Assembly (NCBI GenBank): GCA_934444485.1 | Contig: CAKSCN010000141.1 | Coordinates: 1-6,547 of the forward strand | DNA length: 6,547 nt | Reading direction: 5' to 3' | Source: an uncultured Eubacteriales bacterium | GTDB lineage: Bacteria > Bacillota > Clostridia > Oscillospirales > CAG-382 | Shown: piece by piece, positions 1 through 6,146 of the stretch | Layout: every line of letters begins with the position of its first letter | How positions within the stretch are numbered: position 1 is the first letter of the stretch | Made by a program: the position numbers and the translations under genes | The notes under the pieces: model-generated | What the model saw: only the letters and a program-made list of their open reading frames with translations | What the model was told of the DNA's origin: nothing | The model's database searches: none

Positions 1-1
1 A

Positions 2-370
2 ATCGAGGGTGTGGACGTTCCCTTTGCGTCGGTTGACATAACGTTCTACAGGGACGACCTCGAAAAGGCTCACGAAGACCCGGACGTAAAAAATGCCGAT
101 CTCGGCGTTGACATAAACGGAAAAACAGTCGTACTCGTTGACGACGTACTCTACACCGGAAGAACCGCAAGAGCGGCAATAGACGCAGTGTTCTCGGCGG
201 GAAGACCCTCACGCATACAGCTTGCGATACTCGTTGACAGAGGTCACAGAGAGCTGCCTGTGAGAGCGGACTTCGTCGGAAAGAGCGTGCCGACTTCCAA
301 AAACGAAGTGATAAGCGTTAAGGTTCCCGAATACGACGGTTCCCTCTGCGCAGAGCTTTACTCACTTTAA
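2..370 (+). CDS. pyrR: PyrR bifunctional pyrimidine regulator / uracil phosphoribosyltransferase, 3' part
   Basis: PyrR senses UMP/UTP and, in Bacillota, usually binds pyr mRNA leaders to promote termination. It also has weak uracil phosphoribosyltransferase activity (uracil + PRPP to UMP). The frame is open to the left edge, and 122 residues are visible from codon 2-4 to the TAA at 368-370. The family is usually about 175-185 residues, so roughly the first third is missing and the start cannot be seen. Diagnostic stretches are VDITFYRDDL, the PRPP-binding loop VVLVDDVLYTGRT, then LVDRGHRELP and RADFVGKSVPTS, all in PyrR order. The YRDDL and DRGHRELP segments separate PyrR from the plain uracil phosphoribosyltransferase Upp. 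The C-terminus (EYDGSLCAELYSL) looks complete. A uracil permease follows on the same strand after 100 bp, as in many pyr loci, supporting co-transcription and a shared role in pyrimidine salvage. Confidence 0.95.
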   Translation: MEGVDVPFASVDITFYRDDLEKAHEDPDVKNADLGVDINGKTVVLVDDVLYTGRTARAAIDAVFSAGRPSRIQLAILVDRGHRELPVRADFVGKSVPTSKNEVISVKVPEYDGSLCAELYSL

Positions 371-378
371 AACTCTCG

Positions 379-405
379 CTTATTTCGGCGGCTTCGCCGT
401 GTAAG
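379..405 (+). other. Hairpin in the pyrR-uraA gap
   Basis: CGGCG (386-390) pairs with CGCCG (395-399) around a GCTT loop. A 3x2 internal loop separates this from an outer CTTA (379-382) / TAAG (402-405) stem, giving nine base pairs. No T-run follows, so it is not a typical intrinsic terminator. It starts 8 bp after the pyrR stop codon and may act in mRNA processing or stability. Function is not known. Confidence 0.4.
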
Positions 406-426
406 ATATAAAACCCATCCGCAATA

Positions 427-444
427 CCGTGCCTCAAGGCTCGG
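427..444 (+). other. Hairpin just upstream of the uraA ribosome binding site
   Basis: CCG-T-GCC-TCAA-GGC-T-CGG folds as six GC pairs with one T/T mismatch and a TCAA loop. It ends 13 bp before the GGAGG of uraA and is not followed by a T-run. It could influence translation of uraA or protect a processed mRNA end. It does not contain the conserved PyrR-binding loop as I remember it, so it is not called a PyrR attenuator. Confidence 0.35.
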
Positions 445-457
445 AAAATAAAACTTT

Positions 458-462
458 GGAGG
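458..462 (+). promoter_or_regulatory. Ribosome binding site that sets the uraA start
   Basis: GGAGG lies 8 bases before the ATG at 471. It decides in favour of that start over the in-frame GTG at 429, which has no such site and would read through the hairpin region. Confidence 0.9.
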
Positions 463-470
463 TTACAAAG

Positions 471-1901
471 ATGGCAGACAAGAAAATCCCGACTTCAATC
501 CCGATGGACGGAATCTACGATGCGAGAACGCTCGGAGTACCGAAGATGCTTCTTCTCGGTTTCCAGCATATGTTCGCAATGTTCGGTGCGACGGTACTCG
601 TTCCGCTTCTCACAGGACTTGACATTGCGACAACGCTTCTCATGGCAGGTCTCGGCACGCTCCTTTTCCACCTTATCACAAAAGGTAAAGTCCCGGCATT
701 CCTCGGTTCGTCCTTCGCATTCCTCGGCGGTTACGCTTCGATAACAGGTCTTGCGGAATCGACGGGAATGTCTCAGAAAGAGCTTCTCCCCTACGCTTGC
801 GTGGGCGTTTTCACGGCAGGTCTTGTTTACCTCATACTTGCAGGTCTCATCAAGGCTTTCGGCGTAAAGAAAGTAATGAGATTCTTCCCTCCGATAGTGA
901 CGGGACCTATCATAATCTCGATAGGTCTCAGCCTTGCAAACAGCGCAAAGAGCAACTGTGACGCTAACTGGATAATCGCACTCGTAGCTCTCGGCATAGT
1001 AATCGCCTTCAACATCTGGGGCAAGGGAATGTGCAAGATAATCCCGATACTCCTCGGCGTACTCGGCTCGGTAGCGGTAGCGGTAATCTTTGCTCTTGTC
1101 TGCGGTCAGACGATTGATGTTAACGGCAGTGAGTACATAGCAATGTTCGGCGACGCACGCTTCTTACTCTTCCAGCAGTCGAAAATCGAAGCTTTGAAAG
1201 AAGCGGCATGGATAGGCAATCCCATAGTATGGAAGGAAACGGTATTCGGCGGAGTTGACTTCGCAAACCGCTTCGACCTTGTAGCAAGTGCGGTAATCGG
1301 CATCACTCCCATAGCGCTCGCAACCATGATGGAACACATCGGCGACATCAGCGCAATCTCCTCCACAACAGAGCGTGACTTCATCACAGACCCCGGTCTC
1401 CACAGAACACTCATGGGCGACGGTCTCGCAACCGCAATGGCTTCCCTCTTCGGCGGCCCGGCTAACACGACCTACGGCGAAAACACCGGCGTTCTCGCAC
1501 TCTCCAGAGTATACGACCCGAGAGTAATCAGACTTGCGGCAATCTTCGCAGCTGTCCTCTCCTTCTCTCCGAAGTTCGCAGCACTCATCAACCTCATTCC
1601 GACAGCGGTCATCGGCGGTATCTCCTTCATACTCTACGGTATGATTTCCGCAATCGGTATCAGAAACCTTGTCGAGAATCAGATTGACTTCTCCAGAAGC
1701 AGAAACCTCATCATCGCAGCAGTTATCCTTGTATGCGCACTCAGCGGTGTGGCAATCCCGATAAACGGAACCGCACAGATTACAAGCCTTGCAGTAGCCT
1801 CCATAGCAGGTATCGTACTCAACATAATCTTCCCCAAGGGCGATTACGACACACGCGCAAAGGACAACGAAGCACCCAAGGGCAATACATACAACGTATA
1901 A
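471..1901 (+). CDS. uraA: Uracil permease (UraA/PyrP, NCS2 family)
   Basis: This 476-residue inner-membrane protein should be a uracil:proton symporter of the nucleobase-cation symporter-2 family, which has 14 membrane segments folded as two inverted repeats. The start at ATG 471 is fixed by GGAGG with 8-base spacing. Hydrophobic segments run from residue 25 (LGFQHMFAMFGATVLVPLL, the usual first helix) to about 455. Family motifs include KVPAFLGSSFAFL (73-85) and FFPPIVTGPIIISIGLSLA (138-156). MMEHIGDI has Glu288, matching the first uracil-binding Glu, and NTTYGENTGV has Glu337, matching the second. A hydrophilic stretch at about 212-262 is longer than in the 429-residue E. coli UraA; longer forms are known in Bacillota. 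Its place directly after pyrR supports uracil over xanthine as substrate. A terminator follows, so it is the last gene of its transcript. Confidence 0.93.
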   Translation: MADKKIPTSIPMDGIYDARTLGVPKMLLLGFQHMFAMFGATVLVPLLTGLDIATTLLMAGLGTLLFHLITKGKVPAFLGSSFAFLGGYASITGLAESTGMSQKELLPYACVGVFTAGLVYLILAGLIKAFGVKKVMRFFPPIVTGPIIISIGLSLANSAKSNCDANWIIALVALGIVIAFNIWGKGMCKIIPILLGVLGSVAVAVIFALVCGQTIDVNGSEYIAMFGDARFLLFQQSKIEALKEAAWIGNPIVWKETVFGGVDFANRFDLVASAVIGITPIALATMMEHIGDISAISSTTERDFITDPGLHRTLMGDGLATAMASLFGGPANTTYGENTGVLALSRVYDPRVIRLAAIFAAVLSFSPKFAALINLIPTAVIGGISFILYGMISAIGIRNLVENQIDFSRSRNLIIAAVILVCALSGVAIPINGTAQITSLAVASIAGIVLNIIFPKGDYDTRAKDNEAPKGNTYNV

Positions 1902-1920
1902 ACACGGCATTATAACGAAT

Positions 1921-1957
1921 GAGCGCACTCGTCACACGGCGGGTGCGTTTGTTGTTT
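1921..1957 (+). terminator. Intrinsic terminator after uraA
   Basis: GCGCACTCG (1923-1931) pairs with CGGGTGCGT (1940-1948) around an 8-base loop, with two G/T wobbles. Two more outer pairs extend the stem into the T-rich tail TTTGTTGTTT. It begins 20 bp after the uraA stop and ends the pyrR-uraA transcript. Confidence 0.8.
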
Positions 1958-1975
1958 CGGTACGGAATTTACCCG

Positions 1976-2001
1976 ACAAAAATGCCCCCATTAAGGGGGC
2001 A
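1976..2001 (-). terminator. Intrinsic terminator of the araC-type gene
   Basis: TGCCCCC (1983-1989) and GGGGGCA (1995-2001) form a perfect 7-bp stem with a 5-base loop. Read on the minus strand, the stem is followed by TTTTTGTCG (1974-1982), which makes it a terminator for the minus-strand gene. With the plus-strand terminator at 1921-1957 it insulates two converging genes. Confidence 0.85.
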
Positions 2002-2009
2002 AACGTTAT

Positions 2010-2039
2010 ATTTACGCCGATTTATGCGCATTTATGCAC
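2010..2039. repeat. Three 10-bp tandem repeats (ATTTAyGCnn)
   Basis: The units are ATTTACGCCG (2010-2019), ATTTATGCGC (2020-2029) and ATTTATGCAC (2030-2039). The last two differ at one base; the first is more diverged. They abut the stop codon of the regulator gene at 2040-2042 and lie between it and its terminator. Function is not known. Confidence 0.6.
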
Positions 2040-2879
2040 TTAACGCCGCTCTCTCACCTCGGACGGCGACATTCCGTACTTTTTCGCAAACGCTCTCGAG
2101 AAGCAAGCATACGAGCGGAATCCGGCGTCAACGCTTATCTGCTTGAACGCTTTTTCGGTTTCGGCGACAAAATTGTATGCGTAGGCAAGCCTCAGAGAAA
2201 TGAGATAGTCGGAAAAACTGTTCCCGGTGGTCTCTCGAATCTTGCGGCTCATGTGGTTTGCGGAGTAACCGAATCTTGCGGCGACATCGGGAAGCAGAAG
2301 CTTATTTCTGAAGTTGCGGCGTATGTACATCATGACCTCGACCATGCGCATATCCCTTATTCTGCCGACGTCGGGGCTTTCGGTACGGCACGCCGCCGCA
2401 ACGGAGAGCATTCTTTTGAGCGTTCCGCACACGTACTGCTCCATATACGGCTGCGGAACGTGTTTCTTCTGCTCGTAGATATTCTCTGCGTCTGCGACGA
2501 TACTCGCAACCGCACGCTCAGGCAGTGCGACGCAGAAGCCGGTCGCGTCTCCGAAAAGCTCCTCGCACATAGCGGTATGTATGTAATTGAGACGGATGCT
2601 CAGTATTTCGTAGTGCGGAGCTTTGTCGAACAAAAACGAGTGGTACGACGACGGCGCAAGGTACATAAGACTTCCCTTTTCAAACCGCCTGTGTTCGCCG
2701 TTTATCGTATATTCCCCTCCGCCGGAAAGAAAAATCTCTATCTCGTAAAAATCATGGCTGTGCAGTCTCGAGCTCGGATACCCAATATGAGGTATCACAA
2801 CGGTATTCTCACTCGAATATACCCGTCCGTTTATCGCCTCCGACACATCCTCAAAGGTGAAATTACGATATTCAAGCAT
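2040..2879 (-). CDS. AraC-family transcriptional regulator with cupin sensor domain
   Basis: This 279-residue protein has the usual length and layout of AraC/XylS activators. An N-terminal cupin domain (about 25-110) carries LHSHDFYEIEIFLSGGGEY (39-57), with His40 and His42, and the turn RFEKGSLMYLAPSSYHSF (65-82). Such domains bind a small ligand, often a sugar, and mediate dimerisation. The C-terminal AraC DNA-binding domain (about 180-279) has a first helix-turn-helix at LPDVAARFGYSANHMSRKIR (196-215). The second helix-turn-helix is at KQISVDAGFRSYACFSRAF (246-264), followed by the signature end KKYGMSPSEVRERR. The ATG at 2877-2879 follows an excellent AGGAGG with 8-base spacing. It faces away from the SLH/beta-helix gene across a 392-bp gap, so it is probably that gene's regulator and perhaps its own. 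The ligand cannot be told from sequence. Confidence 0.92.
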   Translation of the reverse strand: MLEYRNFTFEDVSEAINGRVYSSENTVVIPHIGYPSSRLHSHDFYEIEIFLSGGGEYTINGEHRRFEKGSLMYLAPSSYHSFLFDKAPHYEILSIRLNYIHTAMCEELFGDATGFCVALPERAVASIVADAENIYEQKKHVPQPYMEQYVCGTLKRMLSVAAACRTESPDVGRIRDMRMVEVMMYIRRNFRNKLLLPDVAARFGYSANHMSRKIRETTGNSFSDYLISLRLAYAYNFVAETEKAFKQISVDAGFRSYACFSRAFAKKYGMSPSEVRERR

Positions 2880-2887
2880 TTTCGTCC

Positions 2888-2893
2888 CCTCCT
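2888..2893 (-). promoter_or_regulatory. Ribosome binding site of the AraC-type gene
   Basis: CCTCCT on the plus strand reads AGGAGG on the minus strand, 8 bases before the ATG. It is a perfect anti-16S match and fixes the start codon. Confidence 0.9.
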
Positions 2894-2989
2894 CTCCTGT
2901 TATTTTTGCTGTTCGGATGACGTTTTACATACCATATTCCACCGCCGCAGAATCAAAGCATATTGTATCAACCGAACCGGGTTGTACAA

Positions 2990-2998
2990 ATTATATCA
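2990..2998 (-). promoter_or_regulatory. Candidate extended -10 promoter for the AraC-type gene
   Basis: On the minus strand this reads TGA-TATAAT: a perfect -10 hexamer (2990-2995) with the TG of an extended -10. The base pairs 17-18 upstream (3013-3019) do not resemble TTGACA, so it would depend on the extended -10 or on an activator. The expected transcript would have a leader of about 100 bases. The -10 overlaps a reverse TGATAT box (2993-2998), which would fit autoregulation. Confidence 0.5.
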
Positions 2999-3059
2999 CA
3001 CGGCGGTTTTGTACGCTTCTTTTCATGTGATATTTTCTTTATTTTGCAGTGATATATCA
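2993..3059. promoter_or_regulatory. Cluster of TGATAT boxes, candidate operator region
   Basis: GTGATAT occurs in direct orientation at 3027-3033 and 3049-3055, exactly 22 bp apart, about two helical turns. The second copy is part of a perfect 10-bp palindrome, TGATATATCA (3050-3059). A reverse copy with the longer match ATATCACA lies at 2993-3000, on the candidate -10 of the regulator gene. A further direct copy, TGATATTT, is at 3181-3188 and overlaps the -35 of the surface-protein promoter. AraC proteins typically bind direct repeats about 21 bp apart, which makes this the best candidate binding region in the gap. The region is AT-rich, so some matches may be chance. Confidence 0.4.
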
Positions 3060-3120
3060 TATTTGTCTCAAAAGCGGTGTCTGTCTTGTCAAAAATACTA
3101 CAATATACAGGCGAAATATT

Positions 3121-3130
3121 AAAGCGCTTT
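3121..3130. promoter_or_regulatory. cre-like palindrome
   Basis: AAAGCGCTTT is a perfect 10-bp palindrome equal to the core of a catabolite-responsive element bound by CcpA and other LacI-family regulators. The outer TG and CA of the full consensus are missing (TT on both sides here). It lies 55 bp upstream of the -35 box of the surface-protein gene. Confidence 0.35.
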
Positions 3131-3168
3131 TTGTAAATATACATATCGATAATTGAAAACACGTGCAG

Positions 3169-3179
3169 AATCATTGATT
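3169..3179. promoter_or_regulatory. Inverted repeat next to the -35 box
   Basis: AATCA-T-TGATT is a perfect 11-bp inverted repeat ending 6 bp before the -35 hexamer at 3186. Its position suits an activator site or another operator, but no known family motif was recognised. Confidence 0.3.
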
Positions 3180-3185
3180 ATGATA

Positions 3186-3215
3186 TTTACAATAGCAAGC
3201 TCCGTATGTTATAAT
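3186..3215 (+). promoter_or_regulatory. SigA-type promoter of the surface-protein gene
   Basis: TTTACA (3186-3191) and TATAAT (3210-3215) are separated by 18 bp, and TGT precedes the -10 to give an extended -10 element. The -35 differs from TTGACA at one base. Transcription should start near 3221-3223, giving a leader of about 50 bases before the ATG at 3272. This is the best promoter in the window, and the gene it serves begins its own transcript. Confidence 0.8.
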
Positions 3216-3256
3216 CGGTACATGAAAACCTGCTTCAGACATCTGCAAGGTAAACG

Positions 3257-3262
3257 AAAGGA
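3257..3262 (+). promoter_or_regulatory. Ribosome binding site of the surface-protein gene
   Basis: AAAGGA lies 9 bases before the ATG at 3272, which is directly followed by a typical signal-peptide sequence. Both support this start. Confidence 0.75.
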
Positions 3263-3271
3263 AACACAGTT

Positions 3272-6124
3272 ATGAAAAGAAAAATCTTCACAACAGCCGT
3301 TGCGATTCTTCTTGCACTGCTCTTTGTCATTCCCGTCGGTGCGATGGGCTTTGAGACGACGCAGAAGAGCTTCATAGTCAGCTTCCGCAACGATCTTGAA
3401 ACCTTCCCTTACGGTCAGGGACGCAATCAGGAGTGCTATTATCCCAACCCGAACAGTGATGCGGCGGCGACCGTCCCCGAAATATACACTTGGTTTACAG
3501 CCAACATTTTCCCCGAAAACGGCTTTGCGAGCGTCGTTTCGTCGTCTGCCGGAAAGACTGTTTCCATGACCTTCGACACTTTCCCCGAGCAGTACAGAAA
3601 TGCGATGAAGTCGCTCATCAGCGATAAGACAAAGCTTGTTCTGCGCATGAAGGCGAACACGGAAAAGGCGCTTCCCATGACGATAGAGTTCACGAGCCTT
3701 GACGGTGCGGCAAAGTTCCGTATGAATGCCGAAATCGGCACGGAATGGACGTCGGTTATCGGCGACATCGGCGGCACGGACGGTTGGTTCTCACGCAACA
3801 GCGAGAAGCAGTACCTCCCCGTTGAGGAAAGCCTTTGGGCAAAGTACAAGTTCGGTCACACCGGCTTCAACATAAAGCTTGTCCCGGCTGACGAAGCGAC
3901 CGTTATCGACGTTACCTTCGACTACATCGCAGTGACCTTTGAGCCGGAATCGATAGAATACGGCAGCTACGAAACGCACAAATCCTACATAAACGGTTAT
4001 TCCGACGGCACGTTCCGTCCCAACAACACTATGACCCGTGCCGAGGCGTGTACGATAGTTGCAAAGCTTCTCGGCTTCGGAGACCAGAACAAGGGTGCGT
4101 CCTCTTCGTTCACCGACGCAAACGGCGGCTGGTACACCGACTACATAGCCTTTCTCGAAAACAAAGGTATGCTTAAATCATACAGCGGCACGTTTGAACC
4201 CAACAAGCCTATTACGAGAGCCGAGTTTGCGGAGCTTGTCTACAATGCAGGTTTCGTGAAAGCGGGCGACAAAACGGTAAGCTTCACGGACGTTCCCGAA
4301 ACGCACGAAAGATATGCGGTTATAACCGCCGCCGCTTCCGCAGGTCTTGTGGGCGGATATGCCGACGGAACCTTCCTCCCCGACAGGACGATAACCCGTG
4401 CGCAGGTGGCGACGGTCGTCAACAATGCACTCGGCAGAACTCCCGACACGGACAGAGTTGCGGCTCTCGGCGTAACGGCGTTCTCGGACGTTGACAAGGA
4501 TTTCTGGGCATACGGTGCGGTTTCCGAGGCTGCGGTTTCGCATGACTACTCCGTCTCTGCCGACAAAGAGACATGGGCAAGCTTTACGGAAAACGTCGGA
4601 AAGGCGCAGTTTGACATTGCCGCAAAGAAGATTGCGGAGGTTGATGCGCTTGCGGCAAAGCGTGCCGAGGAAATAAAGAACGCTCCCGATTCTCTCTCGG
4701 TTACGGGAACGAAGTACTATGTATCCCCCGACGGAAACGACGATGCGGACGGAAAGTCCCCCGAAACGGCATGGAAAACGCTTGACAAGGTGAACGGCTT
4801 CGAGTTTGCCGACGGCGACGGCGTATTCTTTGAAAGAGGCGGACTCTGGAGAGGCTCGATAACGATGAAGAGCCGCATGACCTACGGCGCATACGGTGAA
4901 GGTGAAAAGCCCAAGCTTTACGGTTCTCCCGTTAACGGTGCGGACGCTTCGATGTGGGAGCTTGCCGAGGGAACGACCGATATATGGCGTTTTAAGGAAA
5001 AGTTCTCCTCCGACATCGGAAACGTAATATTCAACGACGGAGAAAACTTCTCGAGAAAGCTCATCCCCAACCACACCGGTATGAAGTATGTAACGAGAAA
5101 AGACCCCTCAAAGACCTTCGACTACAAGACGGAAATGACGGAGGATCTCGATATCTTCTTTGAGGCGGAGCCTACACGAGGAAATATGCCAGACCCGACC
5201 AACGCCGGCACGCTTTATCTGAAGTGCAAGTCCGGAAACCCGGGCGAGGTATTCGACTCAATCGAATTTGCGGCATACGGTTTCGGTTTCTATATGCCGA
5301 ACGGCGTACTCAAGACCGACATCACCGTTGACAACTTCTGCATAAAGTATTTCGGTGCGCACGGCATATGCCCGGCAAGCGTCGTCACAAACTTCACCGC
5401 TTCAAACTGTGAGATCGGCTGGATAGGCGGTTCCGTTCAGCACTACGACCGTACAACCGGACGTGCGGTACGCTTCGGAAACGGCGTTGAAGTCACCGAC
5501 AAGTGCAAAAACTACGTTGTGGAGAACTGTCATATATACGAGTGCTACGACGCCGGAATCACATATCAGCAGAACAAGGGCGGCACTCACGAGGTTACTG
5601 CCGAGGGTTACTCTTTCAGGAACAACCTCATTGAGTACTGCAACTACAGCATTGAGATTTACATGGCAAGTGCTAACAACGACGCACTCAGAGTTGTGCG
5701 TGACAGCGAAGTAAAAGACAATATTCTCCGTTTCTCCGGATTCGGCTTCGGTGAAACACGTCCCGACAGCGGCGAGCAGTGCTCACACATAAGAGCAGGC
5801 ACCGGTGCCGACAACGGAAACCGTGCCGAGAATCTCGTAATTTCCGGCAACATCTTCGACCGCAGCAGATACAGTCTTCTCTATTACGGAGCATACGAAA
5901 AAGATTGGCTTCCAACTCTCTCCGGAAACACTTACATTCAGTATTACAACTTCGGTTCGTCGATATTCGGCTTCTTCGGCACACCTCCGGCAACAAACCT
6001 CATATACAGCGGAAGCGTAAAGAGCGACGCCGTTAAGTGCGGTATAAACGCTGATCTTACTTCTTCGTTCTACTTCGCCGACCCGTCTGCGGACGAAATT
6101 GCGAAGACGCCTCAGCGCAAATAA
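3272..6124 (+). CDS. Secreted SLH-anchored right-handed beta-helix protein, putative polysaccharide-active surface protein
   Basis: A 950-residue exported protein. Residues 1-24 are a signal peptide (MKRK, then a hydrophobic core, cleavage likely after PVGA). Residues 25-230 form an unassigned beta-rich domain ending in DVTFDYIAVTFEP, reminiscent of carbohydrate-binding beta-sandwiches (inference). Three SLH repeats follow, with cores INGYSDGTFRPNNTMTRAE (240-258), FEPNKPITRAE (308-318) and VGGYADGTFLPDRTITRAQ (360-378). Such repeats bind pyruvylated wall polysaccharide. A helical linker (about 440-475) leads to KYYVSPDGNDDADGKSPETA (481-500), the usual start of secreted right-handed beta-helix (pectate-lyase-like, DUF1565-type) domains. 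Asn-rich coils such as NYVVENCHIYECYDAGI (747-763) and LVISGNIF (855-862) continue to about 890. The fold occurs in polysaccharide lyases, some glycoside hydrolases and non-enzymatic proteins. No catalytic set was recognised, so the substrate is unknown. No dockerin or LPXTG motif is present. It stands alone between its own promoter and terminator, with a divergent AraC-type regulator. Confidence 0.85.
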   Translation: MKRKIFTTAVAILLALLFVIPVGAMGFETTQKSFIVSFRNDLETFPYGQGRNQECYYPNPNSDAAATVPEIYTWFTANIFPENGFASVVSSSAGKTVSMTFDTFPEQYRNAMKSLISDKTKLVLRMKANTEKALPMTIEFTSLDGAAKFRMNAEIGTEWTSVIGDIGGTDGWFSRNSEKQYLPVEESLWAKYKFGHTGFNIKLVPADEATVIDVTFDYIAVTFEPESIEYGSYETHKSYINGYSDGTFRPNNTMTRAEACTIVAKLLGFGDQNKGASSSFTDANGGWYTDYIAFLENKGMLKSYSGTFEPNKPITRAEFAELVYNAGFVKAGDKTVSFTDVPETHERYAVITAAASAGLVGGYADGTFLPDRTITRAQVATVVNNALGRTPDTDRVAALGVTAFSDVDKDFWAYGAVSEAAVSHDYSVSADKETWASFTENVGKAQFDIAAKKIAEVDALAAKRAEEIKNAPDSLSVTGTKYYVSPDGNDDADGKSPETAWKTLDKVNGFEFADGDGVFFERGGLWRGSITMKSRMTYGAYGEGEKPKLYGSPVNGADASMWELAEGTTDIWRFKEKFSSDIGNVIFNDGENFSRKLIPNHTGMKYVTRKDPSKTFDYKTEMTEDLDIFFEAEPTRGNMPDPTNAGTLYLKCKSGNPGEVFDSIEFAAYGFGFYMPNGVLKTDITVDNFCIKYFGAHGICPASVVTNFTASNCEIGWIGGSVQHYDRTTGRAVRFGNGVEVTDKCKNYVVENCHIYECYDAGITYQQNKGGTHEVTAEGYSFRNNLIEYCNYSIEIYMASANNDALRVVRDSEVKDNILRFSGFGFGETRPDSGEQCSHIRAGTGADNGNRAENLVISGNIFDRSRYSLLYYGAYEKDWLPTLSGNTYIQYYNFGSSIFGFFGTPPATNLIYSGSVKSDAVKCGINADLTSSFYFADPSADEIAKTPQRK

Positions 6125-6146
6125 ACCTATCCCTTCTCTATTATAC

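Noticed and set aside
429..470. Upstream GTG start for uraA, adding 14 residues
   Set aside because: There is no ribosome binding site for it, the added residues are not family-like, and GGAGG sits at ideal spacing before the ATG at 471.
1164..1928. 254-codon open frame on the minus strand
   Set aside because: It lies antisense to uraA, is abnormally rich in Cys, Glu and Val, has no domain motif and no ribosome binding site. It is a shadow of the permease codon pattern.
2941..3007. ACCGCCG (2941-2947) and CGGCGGT (3001-3007) as a long-range inverted repeat
   Set aside because: It is perfect, but only 7 bp with a 53-bp gap and no further pairing; a chance match is likely.
2982..3014. TTGTAC repeated at 2982-2987 and 3009-3014 as an operator pair
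   Set aside because: It is a short hexamer with 27-bp spacing that does not match whole helical turns, and it is less convincing than the TGATAT boxes in the same gap.
2034..3122. 362-codon open frame on the plus strand
   Set aside because: Most of it is antisense to the clearly real AraC-type gene and it runs on into the promoter gap. Its composition (many Arg, His, Cys) is not protein-like and no motif is seen.
4178..5074. 298-codon open frame on the minus strand
   Set aside because: It is antisense to the SLH and beta-helix coding region, has no ribosome binding site and no recognisable domain.
3272..6124. Cellulosome component or sortase substrate
   Set aside because: No dockerin repeat and no LPXTG-hydrophobic-charged tail are present; the C-terminus ends in DEIAKTPQRK. 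Anchoring is explained by the SLH repeats.
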